Source: Chitinophagaceae bacterium (GTDB lineage: Bacteria > Bacteroidota > Bacteroidia > Chitinophagales > Chitinophagaceae). From it: a stretch of DNA of 64,000 bases. Location: the NCBI GenBank assembly GCA_016720775.1, contig JADKJX010000003.1:310001-374000 (forward strand), read 5' to 3'. The position numbers and the translations under genes were made by a program. Below, piece after piece: positions 45,274 to 54,132 of the stretch (positions within the stretch are counted from its first letter, which is position 1; each line of letters opens with the position of its first letter). The notes beneath the pieces were generated by a model. It made no database searches, was not told the origin of the DNA, and worked only from the letters and a program-made list of their open reading frames with translations.

Positions 45274-48200
45274 ATGCACATGAGAAGATTTTTAACACTG
45301 TTTACAATGCTCATGCTCTGTGGAGTATTGGCATTTGCCCAAAGCCGGGTGGTGACCGGTAAGGTTACTGATATAGACGGTAACCCGGTTTCCTTTGCTA
45401 CTATTAAAATCAAAGGAACTCCTACAGGCCTTTCTGCTGATGCAAACGGAACTTTCTCTATCAGGGTTAACCCGGGAGCTGTTCTTGTTATATCAGCCCT
45501 TAGTTTTTCAGATGCTGAAGTTCCCGTAGGAACTCAAAGCGTTTTGAATACAGTGCTGGAAAAAGGCAAAAATTCTGATTTAAAAGAAGTGGTAGTAACC
45601 AGTGCTTTCGGTATTAAGCGTACTTCAAGAAGTACTTCTTCTAATGCCCAGGTGATCGGTGCTGAGCAGCTTAACCCTGTACGTAGCACCAGCGTAAATG
45701 ATGCGTTGGCGGGTAAAGTTGCAGGTATCCAGGTTCGTAGCCAGTCTTCTGCTGCCTTAGGCCGTCAGAATAATGTAAGGTTGCGTGGTGAAAGCGGATT
45801 CTCTAATGGTGATGGAACCTACGGTTCTTCCGTTTTATATGTTGTAGACGGAACTATTTTGCCGAATGCAAATGATATCAACATTGATGATATTGAAGAT
45901 ATCACAGTTTTGCAGGGACCAAGTGCAGCTGCATTGTTTGGACCTGAAGGTGCGAATGGTGCCATCGTTATGACACTTAAAAAAGGAAAGCGTGCCACAA
46001 AAGGAATCGGCATTGAAATTAACACAGGTGCTCAATTTGATAATGTATATATATTGCCAAACTACCAGAATTCATATGCTGGTGGTGATGGATATGATCT
46101 GAAAAAATATAACTGGAAAGCAGGTGATCCGGAAGGATGGAAAGCTCTTGACGGAAAATACTACCCTGATTATTCAGAGGATGTTAGCTGGGGACCACGT
46201 ATGGTTGGTCAGGAATATATACCTTGGTATGCATGGTATGGTGGCCACGAAAGGTCATATAAAACGGCTTCTTTAGTACCGCAGCCTACTAATGCCAGGG
46301 ATTATTTCAATACACAACAGACGGTTAATAACAACATTAACTTCTCTAAGGTTACTGATGCCATCAGCATCCGTGCATCTTATGGTAATATTAATGTTAA
46401 AGGATTATTGCCTACAACCTGGCTGAAGAAAAACACCTTCAACATTAACTCTACTGTTAACCTTACTAACCGTTTGACATTGGGAGCTAATATTAATTAC
46501 ATTTCTACAAATATTAGGGGTGAATTTGATGACAGTTATGCGAACTCAACTACTGGTTCATTCAACCAGTGGTTCCATCGCGACCTTGATATGAACATTC
46601 TTAAAGAATTAAAGGATCTGAAAACTCCAACAGGCGTTGAAGCAAGCTGGAATCACCAGAATCCTAATATTTATAACCCGGCTAAGCCTACCGAGTTCTT
46701 CGGAGCTTACTATTGGGTTAGCCCTTATACCTGGTTCGACCTGGTTAATAATACCTCAAGAGCCGACAGGTTATTTGGTGATGTTTCACTGACTTACAAA
46801 GTGAGCAATGCATTCACTTTATCAACCACATACAGGAAGCAACAAAATTCAGTTTATTCTGAAGAAAGGTATAGTTCAAACCTGGCAAATAATACAAACA
46901 AAGTTGCCGGTGGAAACTGTCCTAAATGCTTTGGTTATTACTCTGCAGCAAGTTCATTCAGCAACAGGGAGAACTTCCAGGTGTTGGGTACTTATAACAA
47001 AAAGTTCAAAGACCTTTCTGTTAATGCCACTGCCGGTATCGATATCTTCAACTCTGTTCAAAGAACCAATAATGCCAATACAAATGGTGGTTTAAGTGTA
47101 GCTAACCTTTTCTCAGTAACGAATTCTAAAGACCAGGCGAGCATATCAAATGCACGGACAAACGAAAAAAGACGTGCTCTTTTTGCTACTGTAACATTAG
47201 GTTATAAAAACCTGTTCTTTGTTGATGGTACCATAAGAGATGATTATTTTTCTTCTCTTACAGATGGTACAGTTACATTTGATGGCAAACCAAATGTTAT
47301 ATCAAAATCAGTCGGTGCTTCATTTGTGTTCAGCGACCTGATCGGAACTAACAATATACTGAGCTATGGTAAACTCCGTTTCTCTTATGGAGAAGTTCCT
47401 CAAGCTCTTGTAGCGTACAGGAATAACTCTAATTTTGGCGTAAGCCAGTTTCAATGGGGTGGAAATATCGTACAGTCAACTCCAGGCCAGCTGATTGATC
47501 CAAAACTGCACGGAGCAGTAAGCCGGCAGCTTGAATACGGAATTGAAACAAGGTTCTTCAAAAACAGGTTTGGTGTTACAGCCACTTACTATGAAGGAAC
47601 TTCAAAAGACTTCCCGACTGTCAGCACACTTTCTGCTACTTCCGGATATACAGGTATCTTAACAAACGTTGGAAAGATCAAGAAGAAAGGTATCGATCTG
47701 CAAGGTATGATCAGGCCAATCTGGGGTAAAGACTTCAAATGGGAAATCACAGGTACATTGTCTTACCTGCTGAAAAATACAGTACTTGATCTTGATGGTA
47801 TTGATTCTGTACATACAAGAACTGCATACGTAGAAAATCTTTGGGGTAATGGTACGCCTGGTCTGGTTCAGGAAGAAGGCCAGGAGTGGGGACAAATTTG
47901 GGGTAATGGTATCAAAAGAAATGCAGCAGGTGTTGCAATCCTGGATGCAAGCGGTAACTACAGTACCGATGCTAATGTAAGCTATGGTAATGTATTGCCT
48001 AAATATACTGGTGGTATTCAAAACCAGGTTACGTTCAAGAACTTTACCATGAATGTAAATATTGACTTCCAGTCTGGTGGTAAATTCTTCTCCCTGTCAA
48101 ACATGTGGGGATCTTATACAGGTTTAACTGCACGTACTGCTGTTCTTAACGACCTGGGTAACCCGATCCGTGATCCAGTTGCTCTTGACGCTACCGGTAA

Positions 48201-48570
48201 ACCATTAGCTCACAGTGGTGGTGTTCACGTATTTGGTGTTGATGCTACAAATAAAGCAGTTGATTATTATGTGGATGCAAGAAGCTACTTCACCAATCTG
48301 TATGCAAATAAATTATATGATGATTTTGTGTATGATCTGACATTTGTTAAGCTGAGGGAATTTAGCCTGGGTTATAACATACCCGTAGAAAAACTTGGAG
48401 TAGGTAAATGGCTGACAAGAGCAAATTTCTCTATCGTTGCCAAGAACCCATGGTTGATCTATGCTAAAACAAGGGATTTCGATCCTTCACAGGTTGCTAA
48501 TCTTTCCGGTGAGGATGGTAACTTCCCGGGAACAAGAAGTTTAGGCTTCAACCTGAAATTAGGATTCTAA
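45274..48570 (+). CDS. SusC/RagA-type TonB-linked outer-membrane transporter
   Basis: An energy-driven outer-membrane channel that works with a SusD lipoprotein lid. The 1098-residue protein has a signal peptide (LTLFTMLMLCGVLAFAQ), a CarboxypepD-like domain (VVTGKVTDIDGNPVSFATIKIKGT), the plug with VVVTSAFGIKR, ALAGKVAGIQVRS, NNVRLRGESGF, LYVVDGT and NIDDIEDITVLQGPSAAALFG, and the barrel ending GTRSLGFNLKLGF. The plug lacks nothing obvious. The next gene encodes its SusD partner, 29 nt on. No hydrolase, sensor or anti-sigma gene accompanies the locus, so the imported substrate (glycan, peptide or other) cannot be told. The ATG at 45280 is an alternative start. Confidence 0.96.
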   Translation: MHMRRFLTLFTMLMLCGVLAFAQSRVVTGKVTDIDGNPVSFATIKIKGTPTGLSADANGTFSIRVNPGAVLVISALSFSDAEVPVGTQSVLNTVLEKGKNSDLKEVVVTSAFGIKRTSRSTSSNAQVIGAEQLNPVRSTSVNDALAGKVAGIQVRSQSSAALGRQNNVRLRGESGFSNGDGTYGSSVLYVVDGTILPNANDINIDDIEDITVLQGPSAAALFGPEGANGAIVMTLKKGKRATKGIGIEINTGAQFDNVYILPNYQNSYAGGDGYDLKKYNWKAGDPEGWKALDGKYYPDYSEDVSWGPRMVGQEYIPWYAWYGGHERSYKTASLVPQPTNARDYFNTQQTVNNNINFSKVTDAISIRASYGNINVKGLLPTTWLKKNTFNINSTVNLTNRLTLGANINYISTNIRGEFDDSYANSTTGSFNQWFHRDLDMNILKELKDLKTPTGVEASWNHQNPNIYNPAKPTEFFGAYYWVSPYTWFDLVNNTSRADRLFGDVSLTYKVSNAFTLSTTYRKQQNSVYSEERYSSNLANNTNKVAGGNCPKCFGYYSAASSFSNRENFQVLGTYNKKFKDLSVNATAGIDIFNSVQRTNNANTNGGLSVANLFSVTNSKDQASISNARTNEKRRALFATVTLGYKNLFFVDGTIRDDYFSSLTDGTVTFDGKPNVISKSVGASFVFSDLIGTNNILSYGKLRFSYGEVPQALVAYRNNSNFGVSQFQWGGNIVQSTPGQLIDPKLHGAVSRQLEYGIETRFFKNRFGVTATYYEGTSKDFPTVSTLSATSGYTGILTNVGKIKKKGIDLQGMIRPIWGKDFKWEITGTLSYLLKNTVLDLDGIDSVHTRTAYVENLWGNGTPGLVQEEGQEWGQIWGNGIKRNAAGVAILDASGNYSTDANVSYGNVLPKYTGGIQNQVTFKNFTMNVNIDFQSGGKFFSLSNMWGSYTGLTARTAVLNDLGNPIRDPVALDATGKPLAHSGGVHVFGVDATNKAVDYYVDARSYFTNLYANKLYDDFVYDLTFVKLREFSLGYNIPVEKLGVGKWLTRANFSIVAKNPWLIYAKTRDFDPSQVANLSGEDGNFPGTRSLGFNLKLGF

Positions 48571-48599
48571 TACATTCATCAAAATTAAAAATTACGATT

Positions 48600-50027
48600 A
48601 TGTACCATAAAAAATTTAAACTTATTACAGCATCGGCCGCAATAGCATTGATTGCCCTTGGGTCATCCTGTAATAAAATAAGCAGTTTCGGTGATACCAA
48701 TTCGAACCCGAATGTAATAACCAGTCCAGTGCCGTATGCATTAATTACAAATGTTGAGTGGCAACTGGGTGGCTTCGCTTCAAACGTCAGGTCAGCTATA
48801 ACCTGCCAGTATTTCTCGGAGGCTGAATATCCAAGTATCGGGCAATATGCTATTCCACAGGTGGATTTTGCAGGAACGTACACCGGTCTGCTGAATGGCT
48901 TGCAAACGGTAATAGGCAATAATACTTCTACCAGTGCAGAAATTGCTACAGCCCGGATACTGAAAGCATATATATTCTGGACACTAACCGACAGGTATGG
49001 TCCAATTCCTTATGCGGAAGCGCTAAAAGCGGTAACGCCTAAATATTCTAAACAGGAAGATATCTATCCAGACCTGATCAAGGAACTTACTGAAGCGGGT
49101 GCACAAATGCCAAACAGCGGAACACAAAGGGGTGATATCATGTACAAAGACCTGTCACAATGGAAAAGGCTAGCTAATTCATTAAGAATGTTGATGGCCC
49201 TAAGGCTTTCTAAAAAATATCCAGGTGCTACGGAATATGCTGCTACACAATTCAAGCTTGCCTTGAATGATGCAGCGGGTTCAATCAGCAGCAACACAGA
49301 TAATTTCCAGGTTAACTATGTAGGTGGCGGATCCGATAACGCTTATAGTAATCCATTTTACTATACGCATCTCCAGATCAGGGATAACGGGTTAAGCGTA
49401 CCAATGTATAATATGCTTGCTTCAATCAGTGATCCAAGGGCTTCTGTTTATGGGTCATCTGCTACAGCAGTTCCATACGGTTACAATGAAGGGCTTATAA
49501 ATGCCTGGAGGCAGGCTAACCCAGGATGGGCACGTGTATTTTCAGATGCTTACAGAGACAAAACATCTCCTGTATTTGTAGTAACTGCAGGCCAGGTATT
49601 ATTGGCCAGGGCAGAAGCTGCTGACAGGGGCTGGACTTCTGAAAATGCAAATACTGTTTATACTGCTGGTGTTACAGCGGCTTTCCAGCAATGGGGTTTG
49701 GCTGCTCCTTCAGCGGGTTACCTGTCAAATGCAAACGTTGCATTAACAGCACCAACCGGAACCGGAGCAAACCTGAAAAATATTGCTACTCAATTTTTCC
49801 TTTCAACTTTCCCGGATGGAACACAGGGTTGGGCAAACTGGAGGAGAACTGGCTATCCTGTTCTTACCCCTAGCCCATATCCTTTATCTGCAGCGCATAC
49901 AACAATACCCCGGAGGTTTACATATGGACTATCTGAGTACTCTACCAATTTATCTGGTGTAAACCAGGCTATTGGATGGATACCAGGTGGAGATGTGCAG
50001 GAAAGCAGGGTTTGGTGGGATCAATAA
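48600..50027 (+). CDS. SusD/RagB-type nutrient-binding lipoprotein
   Basis: Surface lipoprotein that captures substrate and closes over the SusC channel. A lipoprotein signal ends IALIALGSSC, so Cys24 is lipidated. It belongs to the SusD-like group that carries YFSEAEYPSIGQY, ARILKAYIFWTLTDRYGPIPYAEAL, QWKRLANSLRMLMALRLSKKYP and a C-terminal ISDPRASVYG / QVLLARAEAADRGW segment; this corresponds to the SusD/RagB family with TPR helices. Length is 475 residues. In an operon with the SusC gene and followed by the DUF1735 lipoprotein gene. Confidence 0.95.
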   Translation: MYHKKFKLITASAAIALIALGSSCNKISSFGDTNSNPNVITSPVPYALITNVEWQLGGFASNVRSAITCQYFSEAEYPSIGQYAIPQVDFAGTYTGLLNGLQTVIGNNTSTSAEIATARILKAYIFWTLTDRYGPIPYAEALKAVTPKYSKQEDIYPDLIKELTEAGAQMPNSGTQRGDIMYKDLSQWKRLANSLRMLMALRLSKKYPGATEYAATQFKLALNDAAGSISSNTDNFQVNYVGGGSDNAYSNPFYYTHLQIRDNGLSVPMYNMLASISDPRASVYGSSATAVPYGYNEGLINAWRQANPGWARVFSDAYRDKTSPVFVVTAGQVLLARAEAADRGWTSENANTVYTAGVTAAFQQWGLAAPSAGYLSNANVALTAPTGTGANLKNIATQFFLSTFPDGTQGWANWRRTGYPVLTPSPYPLSAAHTTIPRRFTYGLSEYSTNLSGVNQAIGWIPGGDVQESRVWWDQ

Positions 50028-50098
50028 TAATTATAGGGGTTTCAAACTTCCTATTTTAAAGTTTGAACAAATTAAGTAAACAACTAAACAATTCAGAT

Positions 50099-51154
50099 AT
50101 GAAATATTCATTAAAAATCACTAAATACCTTGCAATTTTCGCAGGTGCATTGATCCTGTTCAGTGCCTGTAAAAAAGTAAAGGTTCCAGAGCCGATGGGA
50201 GACGCCGGAAGAACACTGGTGAAAATAATTGATGGTGGCACACCTGCTTCCATTAATAAAAAACCAGTTGACTTTGTTCCTACGCCTTCTAAAATACTGG
50301 CGGTAGAACTTCGTCGCGATGTTCCTAATAATGCAGAACTTCAAAAGACCATGATCGTTACCGTTAAGGATGATCTGGCAGCGGTAACAGCTGCAAATCC
50401 TGCATACATACAATTACCAACTGCCTGGTATACCATTGCGTACGGAAGCGATGGTGTAAAAACCGGCGGACAGGGAGGTACTTTCACCTTTACATTCAAA
50501 CCAGGCGACTTTGCAAAGGAGATCTATATCGTTATTCCTGACGCTACTTTGCTGAATCCAAGTTCTCTTTATGGATTAGGTTTTACAATTATGACTGCTG
50601 ATGCAGGCGGAATCGTTTCTGCTCAGAAATCAGTAGTTGTTGAAATAGGTGCCAAAAACAACTGGGATGGTGTTTATGAAATGAGCGGTACTTTCGTTGA
50701 TGTTTCAAATGCTGCATTCACTTATTACGGCGATCAGCAGTATTCACTTATTACCGTTGGCGCTACCAAATGTGTTGTAAGGAATGATGACCTTAATGGT
50801 GGTGTGGTTGGCTATCTGTTCAGTAATGCAGGTACCGGAACATATTACGGTACTTATGGATTGGTGATATCATTTAATCCTGCAACAAATGCCATTGCTG
50901 ACCTGTATAACTATTATGGTGATCCTACAATGCCTTCATCAGGTGGTCAATCAACATCTGCAGGCAGCGGACCCCCATTGTATTCAGCAAGCAATACCCG
51001 CAGGGCCGTTCTGGATCCTTCAGGAGTTAATGCGGTACAGGGAAATAAGGATATCCTTATTAAACATTGGTTAGTTCAGCCTAATACAGTTACTACGCCT
51101 CCAAATATTCGTTCTTCCTTTAACGAAACCTGGAAATACCTTGGACCAAGATAA
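50099..51154 (+). CDS. DUF1735 (BT_3987-like) surface lipoprotein
   Basis: From the ATG at 50099 (MKYSLKITKYLAIFAGALILFSAC) it has 351 residues with a lipobox Cys at about position 24. The longer frame to 50063 precedes the signal peptide. The N-terminal half has the DUF1735 pattern of an adhesive Ig-like domain (ILAVELRRDVPNNAELQKTMIVTVKDD, GDFAKEIYIVIPDATLLNPSSLYGLGFTI split by strands). The second half begins NNWDGVYEMSGTFVDVS, a domain often found at the end of SusCD-linked lipoproteins. Probably a surface glycan- or substrate-binding partner of the SusC/SusD pair; third gene of that operon, ended by a terminator. Confidence 0.88.
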   Translation: MKYSLKITKYLAIFAGALILFSACKKVKVPEPMGDAGRTLVKIIDGGTPASINKKPVDFVPTPSKILAVELRRDVPNNAELQKTMIVTVKDDLAAVTAANPAYIQLPTAWYTIAYGSDGVKTGGQGGTFTFTFKPGDFAKEIYIVIPDATLLNPSSLYGLGFTIMTADAGGIVSAQKSVVVEIGAKNNWDGVYEMSGTFVDVSNAAFTYYGDQQYSLITVGATKCVVRNDDLNGGVVGYLFSNAGTGTYYGTYGLVISFNPATNAIADLYNYYGDPTMPSSGGQSTSAGSGPPLYSASNTRRAVLDPSGVNAVQGNKDILIKHWLVQPNTVTTPPNIRSSFNETWKYLGPR

Positions 51155-51178
51155 TTTCAGCGAAATATATTTTAAAAA

Positions 51179-51210
51179 CAAAGGGCCTCAATTTGAGGCT
51201 CTTTGTTTTT
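51179..51210 (+). terminator. Terminator of the SusC/SusD operon
   Basis: CAAAGGGCCTCAA and TTGAGGCTCTTTG form a 13-bp stem with one G-T pair, followed by TTTTT. Confidence 0.88.
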
Positions 51211-51217
51211 ACCTTTG
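51210..51217 (+). promoter_or_regulatory. -7 element of the DUF3467 gene
   Basis: TACCTTTG overlaps the end of the terminator T-tract and lies 12 nt before the ATG at 51230. Confidence 0.55.
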
Positions 51218-51229
51218 TAAAAAAAGCAA

Positions 51230-51544
51230 ATGAGTAATCAACCAGAGCAGCCCGGGCAAATTAATATAGAAATATCGGAAGAGGTTTCAGAAGGGGTGTA
51301 TGCAAACCTTGCTATTATCACGCATAGCCATGCCGAGTTTGTGATCGACTTTGTAAATGTAATGCCGGGTACGCCAAAAAGTAAAGTAAAAAGCCGCATC
51401 ATACTAACTCCTTTTCATGCTAAACGCTTTATGAAGGCAATGATAGATAACGTAAAGAAATTTGAAACAGCAAACGGCACCATCCAGGATATGGAAGCGG
51501 TGGAAATCCCGTTTAATTTCGGCGGGCCGGCAGCACAGGCATAG
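51230..51544 (+). CDS. DUF3467 protein
   Basis: A 104-residue cytosolic protein of the DUF3467 family, recognised by INIEISEEVSEGVYANLAIITHSHAEFVIDF, MPGTPKSKVKSRIILTPFHAKRF (each as one conserved block) and a C-terminal IPFNFGGPA. Its role is not established. It lies alone between the SusC/SusD operon and radC, with its own -7 element. The family is widespread in Bacteroidetes and some other phyla, usually as a single housekeeping copy. Confidence 0.92.
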   Translation: MSNQPEQPGQINIEISEEVSEGVYANLAIITHSHAEFVIDFVNVMPGTPKSKVKSRIILTPFHAKRFMKAMIDNVKKFETANGTIQDMEAVEIPFNFGGPAAQA

Positions 51545-51570
51545 TTGTTTAATGTTGCGTGATTGATAAC

Positions 51571-52272
51571 TTATAGGATGCCTTCGTCGGCAAAACTATA
51601 ATAACCATCCTCGCTTACAATAATGTGATCTATTACTTTAATATCCATATACGAAGCGGCTTCCTTGATTTTCTTTGTAAGTTCTTCATCCGCCAGGCTT
51701 GGCTTTAAATTTCCAGATGGGTGGTTATGACAAAGAATGATAGATGTGGCATCTTCCTCGAGCGCTCTTTTCAGGATTACACGAGGATCGGCTACTGTAC
51801 CCGTAATACCTCCCCGGCTTATTATCTCAAAGTGATTGATCTTATTTGCCCGGTTTAAAAAAATTACGGCGAACACTTCATAGCTGTAATCTTTAATGAG
51901 GGCCTGAAGATATTCAGCGATTTCCCGGCTTGACCTTACTACCGGCTTTTCCAAACTTGCTGAGGCCTGCCGGCGACGGCCTAATTCTAAAGCTGCAGCA
52001 ATGCTGATTGATTTGGCTTCTCCTATGCCCTTGATCTTTCTGAAATCCTTGAGCGAAAGTTTTCCGAGTTCATTTAAGTTATCATCTCCCAGTTTCAGTA
52101 TTTCTTTTGCCAGTTCAACAGCGCTTTTATTTTTGCTGCCATTATTAAGCAGGATGGCGAGCAGTTCAGAATTGCTCAATGCTGCGGCACCTTTACTGAG
52201 GAGTTTTTCCCGTGGACGGTCATCCACGGCCCAGTTTTTTATTGATGTGGAAGGCTTGTTGACATTTTCCAT
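51571..52272 (-). CDS. radC: RadC family JAB-domain protein
   Basis: A 233-residue protein with an N-terminal UPF0758/HhH region (DRPREKLLSKGAAALSNSELLAILL, FRKIKGIGEAKSISIAAALELGRR) and a C-terminal JAB/MPN metalloprotease-like domain with the zinc motif CHNHPSGNLKPSLAD and a catalytic Glu in the VFAVIFLNRANKI region area. The old name DNA repair protein is not well supported; its role is still unclear. Convergent with the DUF3467 gene and divergent from prs. ATG at 52272. Confidence 0.95.
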   Translation of the reverse strand: MENVNKPSTSIKNWAVDDRPREKLLSKGAAALSNSELLAILLNNGSKNKSAVELAKEILKLGDDNLNELGKLSLKDFRKIKGIGEAKSISIAAALELGRRRQASASLEKPVVRSSREIAEYLQALIKDYSYEVFAVIFLNRANKINHFEIISRGGITGTVADPRVILKRALEEDATSIILCHNHPSGNLKPSLADEELTKKIKEAASYMDIKVIDHIIVSEDGYYSFADEGIL

Positions 52273-52347
52273 CTTTTCAAAATTAAATCAACCAAATAAA
52301 TGATACTTTCGCAACTAACACAGCACACCTACCTCAATTTAATATTT

Positions 52348-53301
52348 ATGGAATCAAATGCAAAGATATTTTCCGGTACAGGTTCGCAGTATTTGGCCGA
52401 AAAAATTGCGAAAAAATTCGGGGAGCCATTGGGAAAAGTAAATATCCAACGTTTTAGTGATGGAGAGATATATGTTGAATTCAAGGAGAGCATCAGGGGC
52501 CGCTTCGTTTTTCTAATTCAAAGCACTTATGCTCCGGCTGATAACCTGATGGAATTGTTATTGATGATTGATGCTGCAAAAAGGGCATCGGCCTATAAAG
52601 TGATTGCTGTTATTCCTTATTATGGCCTTGCACGACAAGACCGTAAAGACAGGCCCCGGGTAGCCATAGGTTCAAAACTGGTAGCTAATATGCTTACTGC
52701 TGCAGGAGCCGACAGGGTGATCACTATGGACCTGCATGCCCCACAGATACAGGGGTATTTTGATATACCGGTCGATCACCTTGATTCATCGGCGGTATTT
52801 ATACCCTATATCGAGAACCTGAAACTTGCTAATCTTACTTTTGCCGCCCCCGATGTGGGTAGTGCTAACAGGATACGGGAAATTGCTACCTATTTTGAAT
52901 GTGAAATGGTTATATGTGATAAACATCGGAAAAGGGCTAATGAAATTGCCAGCATGGTGGTAATTGGCGACGTAACCGATCGGGATGTGGTCTTAATTGA
53001 TGATATATGCGATACAGGTGGAACTTTGGCAAAAAGTGCGGCCCTTATGATAGAGAACGGGGCCAGGAGTGTAAGGGCGATGTGTACACATCCGGTATTA
53101 AGCGGTAATGCGTACAAAAATATAGAGAATAGTGTTTTGTCTGAATTGGTTGTTTGCGATACCATCCCATTGCGGGGCGAATGCAGTAAGATTAAAGTAA
53201 TTTCTACTGATGAATTATTTGCTGTTACCATACGTAATGCATTTGAAAATAAGAGTATTAACAGTCTTTTTATGAGAAGCAGGATGGAGAACAAGAAATA
53301 A
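52348..53301 (+). CDS. prs: Ribose-phosphate pyrophosphokinase
   Basis: Makes PRPP from ribose-5-phosphate and ATP for purine, pyrimidine, histidine, tryptophan and NAD synthesis. The ATG at 52348 gives 317 residues (MESNAKIFSGTGSQYLAEKIA); the frame to 52300 is non-coding leader. Motifs: RFSDGEIYVEF, DRKDRPRVAI (ATP flexible loop region), DLHAPQIQGYFDIPVDHL, KHR for catalysis, and the PRPP loop LIDDICDTGGTL. Followed by rplY on the same strand, with a separate promoter between them. Confidence 0.97.
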   Translation: MESNAKIFSGTGSQYLAEKIAKKFGEPLGKVNIQRFSDGEIYVEFKESIRGRFVFLIQSTYAPADNLMELLLMIDAAKRASAYKVIAVIPYYGLARQDRKDRPRVAIGSKLVANMLTAAGADRVITMDLHAPQIQGYFDIPVDHLDSSAVFIPYIENLKLANLTFAAPDVGSANRIREIATYFECEMVICDKHRKRANEIASMVVIGDVTDRDVVLIDDICDTGGTLAKSAALMIENGARSVRAMCTHPVLSGNAYKNIENSVLSELVVCDTIPLRGECSKIKVISTDELFAVTIRNAFENKSINSLFMRSRMENKK

Positions 53302-53343
53302 AATGAGCATATTAAAACAGGGCATTTTAATCGCAATTGCTGA

Positions 53344-53373
53344 TTGCATGTTGCTCATTTTCCCCTACCTTTG
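53344..53373 (+). promoter_or_regulatory. Promoter of rplY
   Basis: TTG at 53344-53346 and TACCTTTG at 53366-53373 are spaced by 19 nt, an excellent match to the Bacteroidetes -33/-7 pattern. The rplY ATG is 22 nt downstream. Confidence 0.8.
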
Positions 53374-53394
53374 CGCCTCACAAAAATTAATAAA

Positions 53395-54015
53395 ATGAAA
53401 ACAATTACAATCGAAGGACAACTGAGGACCGAAAGCGGAAAAAAAGCCACCCGCCAACTTCGCTCTCAGAAACTTGTGCCAGGTGTAATTTATGGTGGTT
53501 CACAGGAAATTAATTTCCATGCTCCGGCAACTGCTTTTAAAGACATCGTGTACACACCAGAATTTATGGTGGCAGAAGTTAGTGTTGAAGGCAAATCTTA
53601 TCGCTGCATTTTGAAAGACCTGCAGTTTCATAAGGTAAGCGATGAATTATTGCACGTTGACTTTTTAGAACTGGTCGACGACAAAAAAGTGATTGCGACT
53701 TTACCACTAAAATTTGTTGGTGTTCCTGCCGGCGTTAAGGCAGGTGGTAAATTGGTTACCAAGATGAAGACATTAAAAGTAAAAGCATTTCCTAAATACC
53801 TTAAGGAATGCATTGAGGTAAACATTGATAAACTGGAGTTGAATGAAAATATCAGGGTAGAAGATGTGGCAGCAGATAATATGGAGATTCTGAATTCACC
53901 CCGTATTCCTGTAGCTTCTGTAACCATGACAAGGCAGCTGAAGCAGGAAGAAGCAACAGTTCCAAAAGCTGAAGCTACTGCTGCACCTGCAGCTGCACCA
54001 GCTGAAAAGAAATAA
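53395..54015 (+). CDS. rplY: 50S ribosomal protein L25 (CTC type)
   Basis: Binds 5S rRNA. The long form (206 residues from the ATG at 53395) has an N-terminal L25 domain (MKTITIEGQLRTESGKKATRQLR, VPGVIYGG), a C-terminal TL5/CTC domain (LPLKFVGVPAGVKAGGKLVTKMKTLKVKAFPKYL split over strands), and a final Ala/Pro/Glu-rich tail with AAPAAAPAEKK. The longer frame to 53344 runs through the promoter and is rejected. A hairpin terminator follows. Confidence 0.97.
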   Translation: MKTITIEGQLRTESGKKATRQLRSQKLVPGVIYGGSQEINFHAPATAFKDIVYTPEFMVAEVSVEGKSYRCILKDLQFHKVSDELLHVDFLELVDDKKVIATLPLKFVGVPAGVKAGGKLVTKMKTLKVKAFPKYLKECIEVNIDKLELNENIRVEDVAADNMEILNSPRIPVASVTMTRQLKQEEATVPKAEATAAPAAAPAEKK

Positions 54016-54041
54016 ATCAGGAATTACTGAAATAAAACTCT

Positions 54042-54073
54042 AAGCCTTTCCTTTTCCGGAGGGGCTTTTTTTT
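54042..54073 (+). terminator. Terminator after rplY
   Basis: AAGCC...GGCTT imperfect stem (54042-54067) with inner CC/GG pairing, followed by a run of eight T. Confidence 0.75.
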
Positions 54074-54104
54074 GACCGGCAAAGGACAGCCATAAAACTT
54101 TAAT

Positions 54105-54112
54105 TACCTTTG
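54105..54112 (+). promoter_or_regulatory. -7 element of yidC
   Basis: TACCTTTG, 20 nt before the ATG at 54133. A -33 TTG at the usual distance is not clear. Confidence 0.55.
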
Positions 54113-54132
54113 CCAACCTAAAACGGGTAAAT

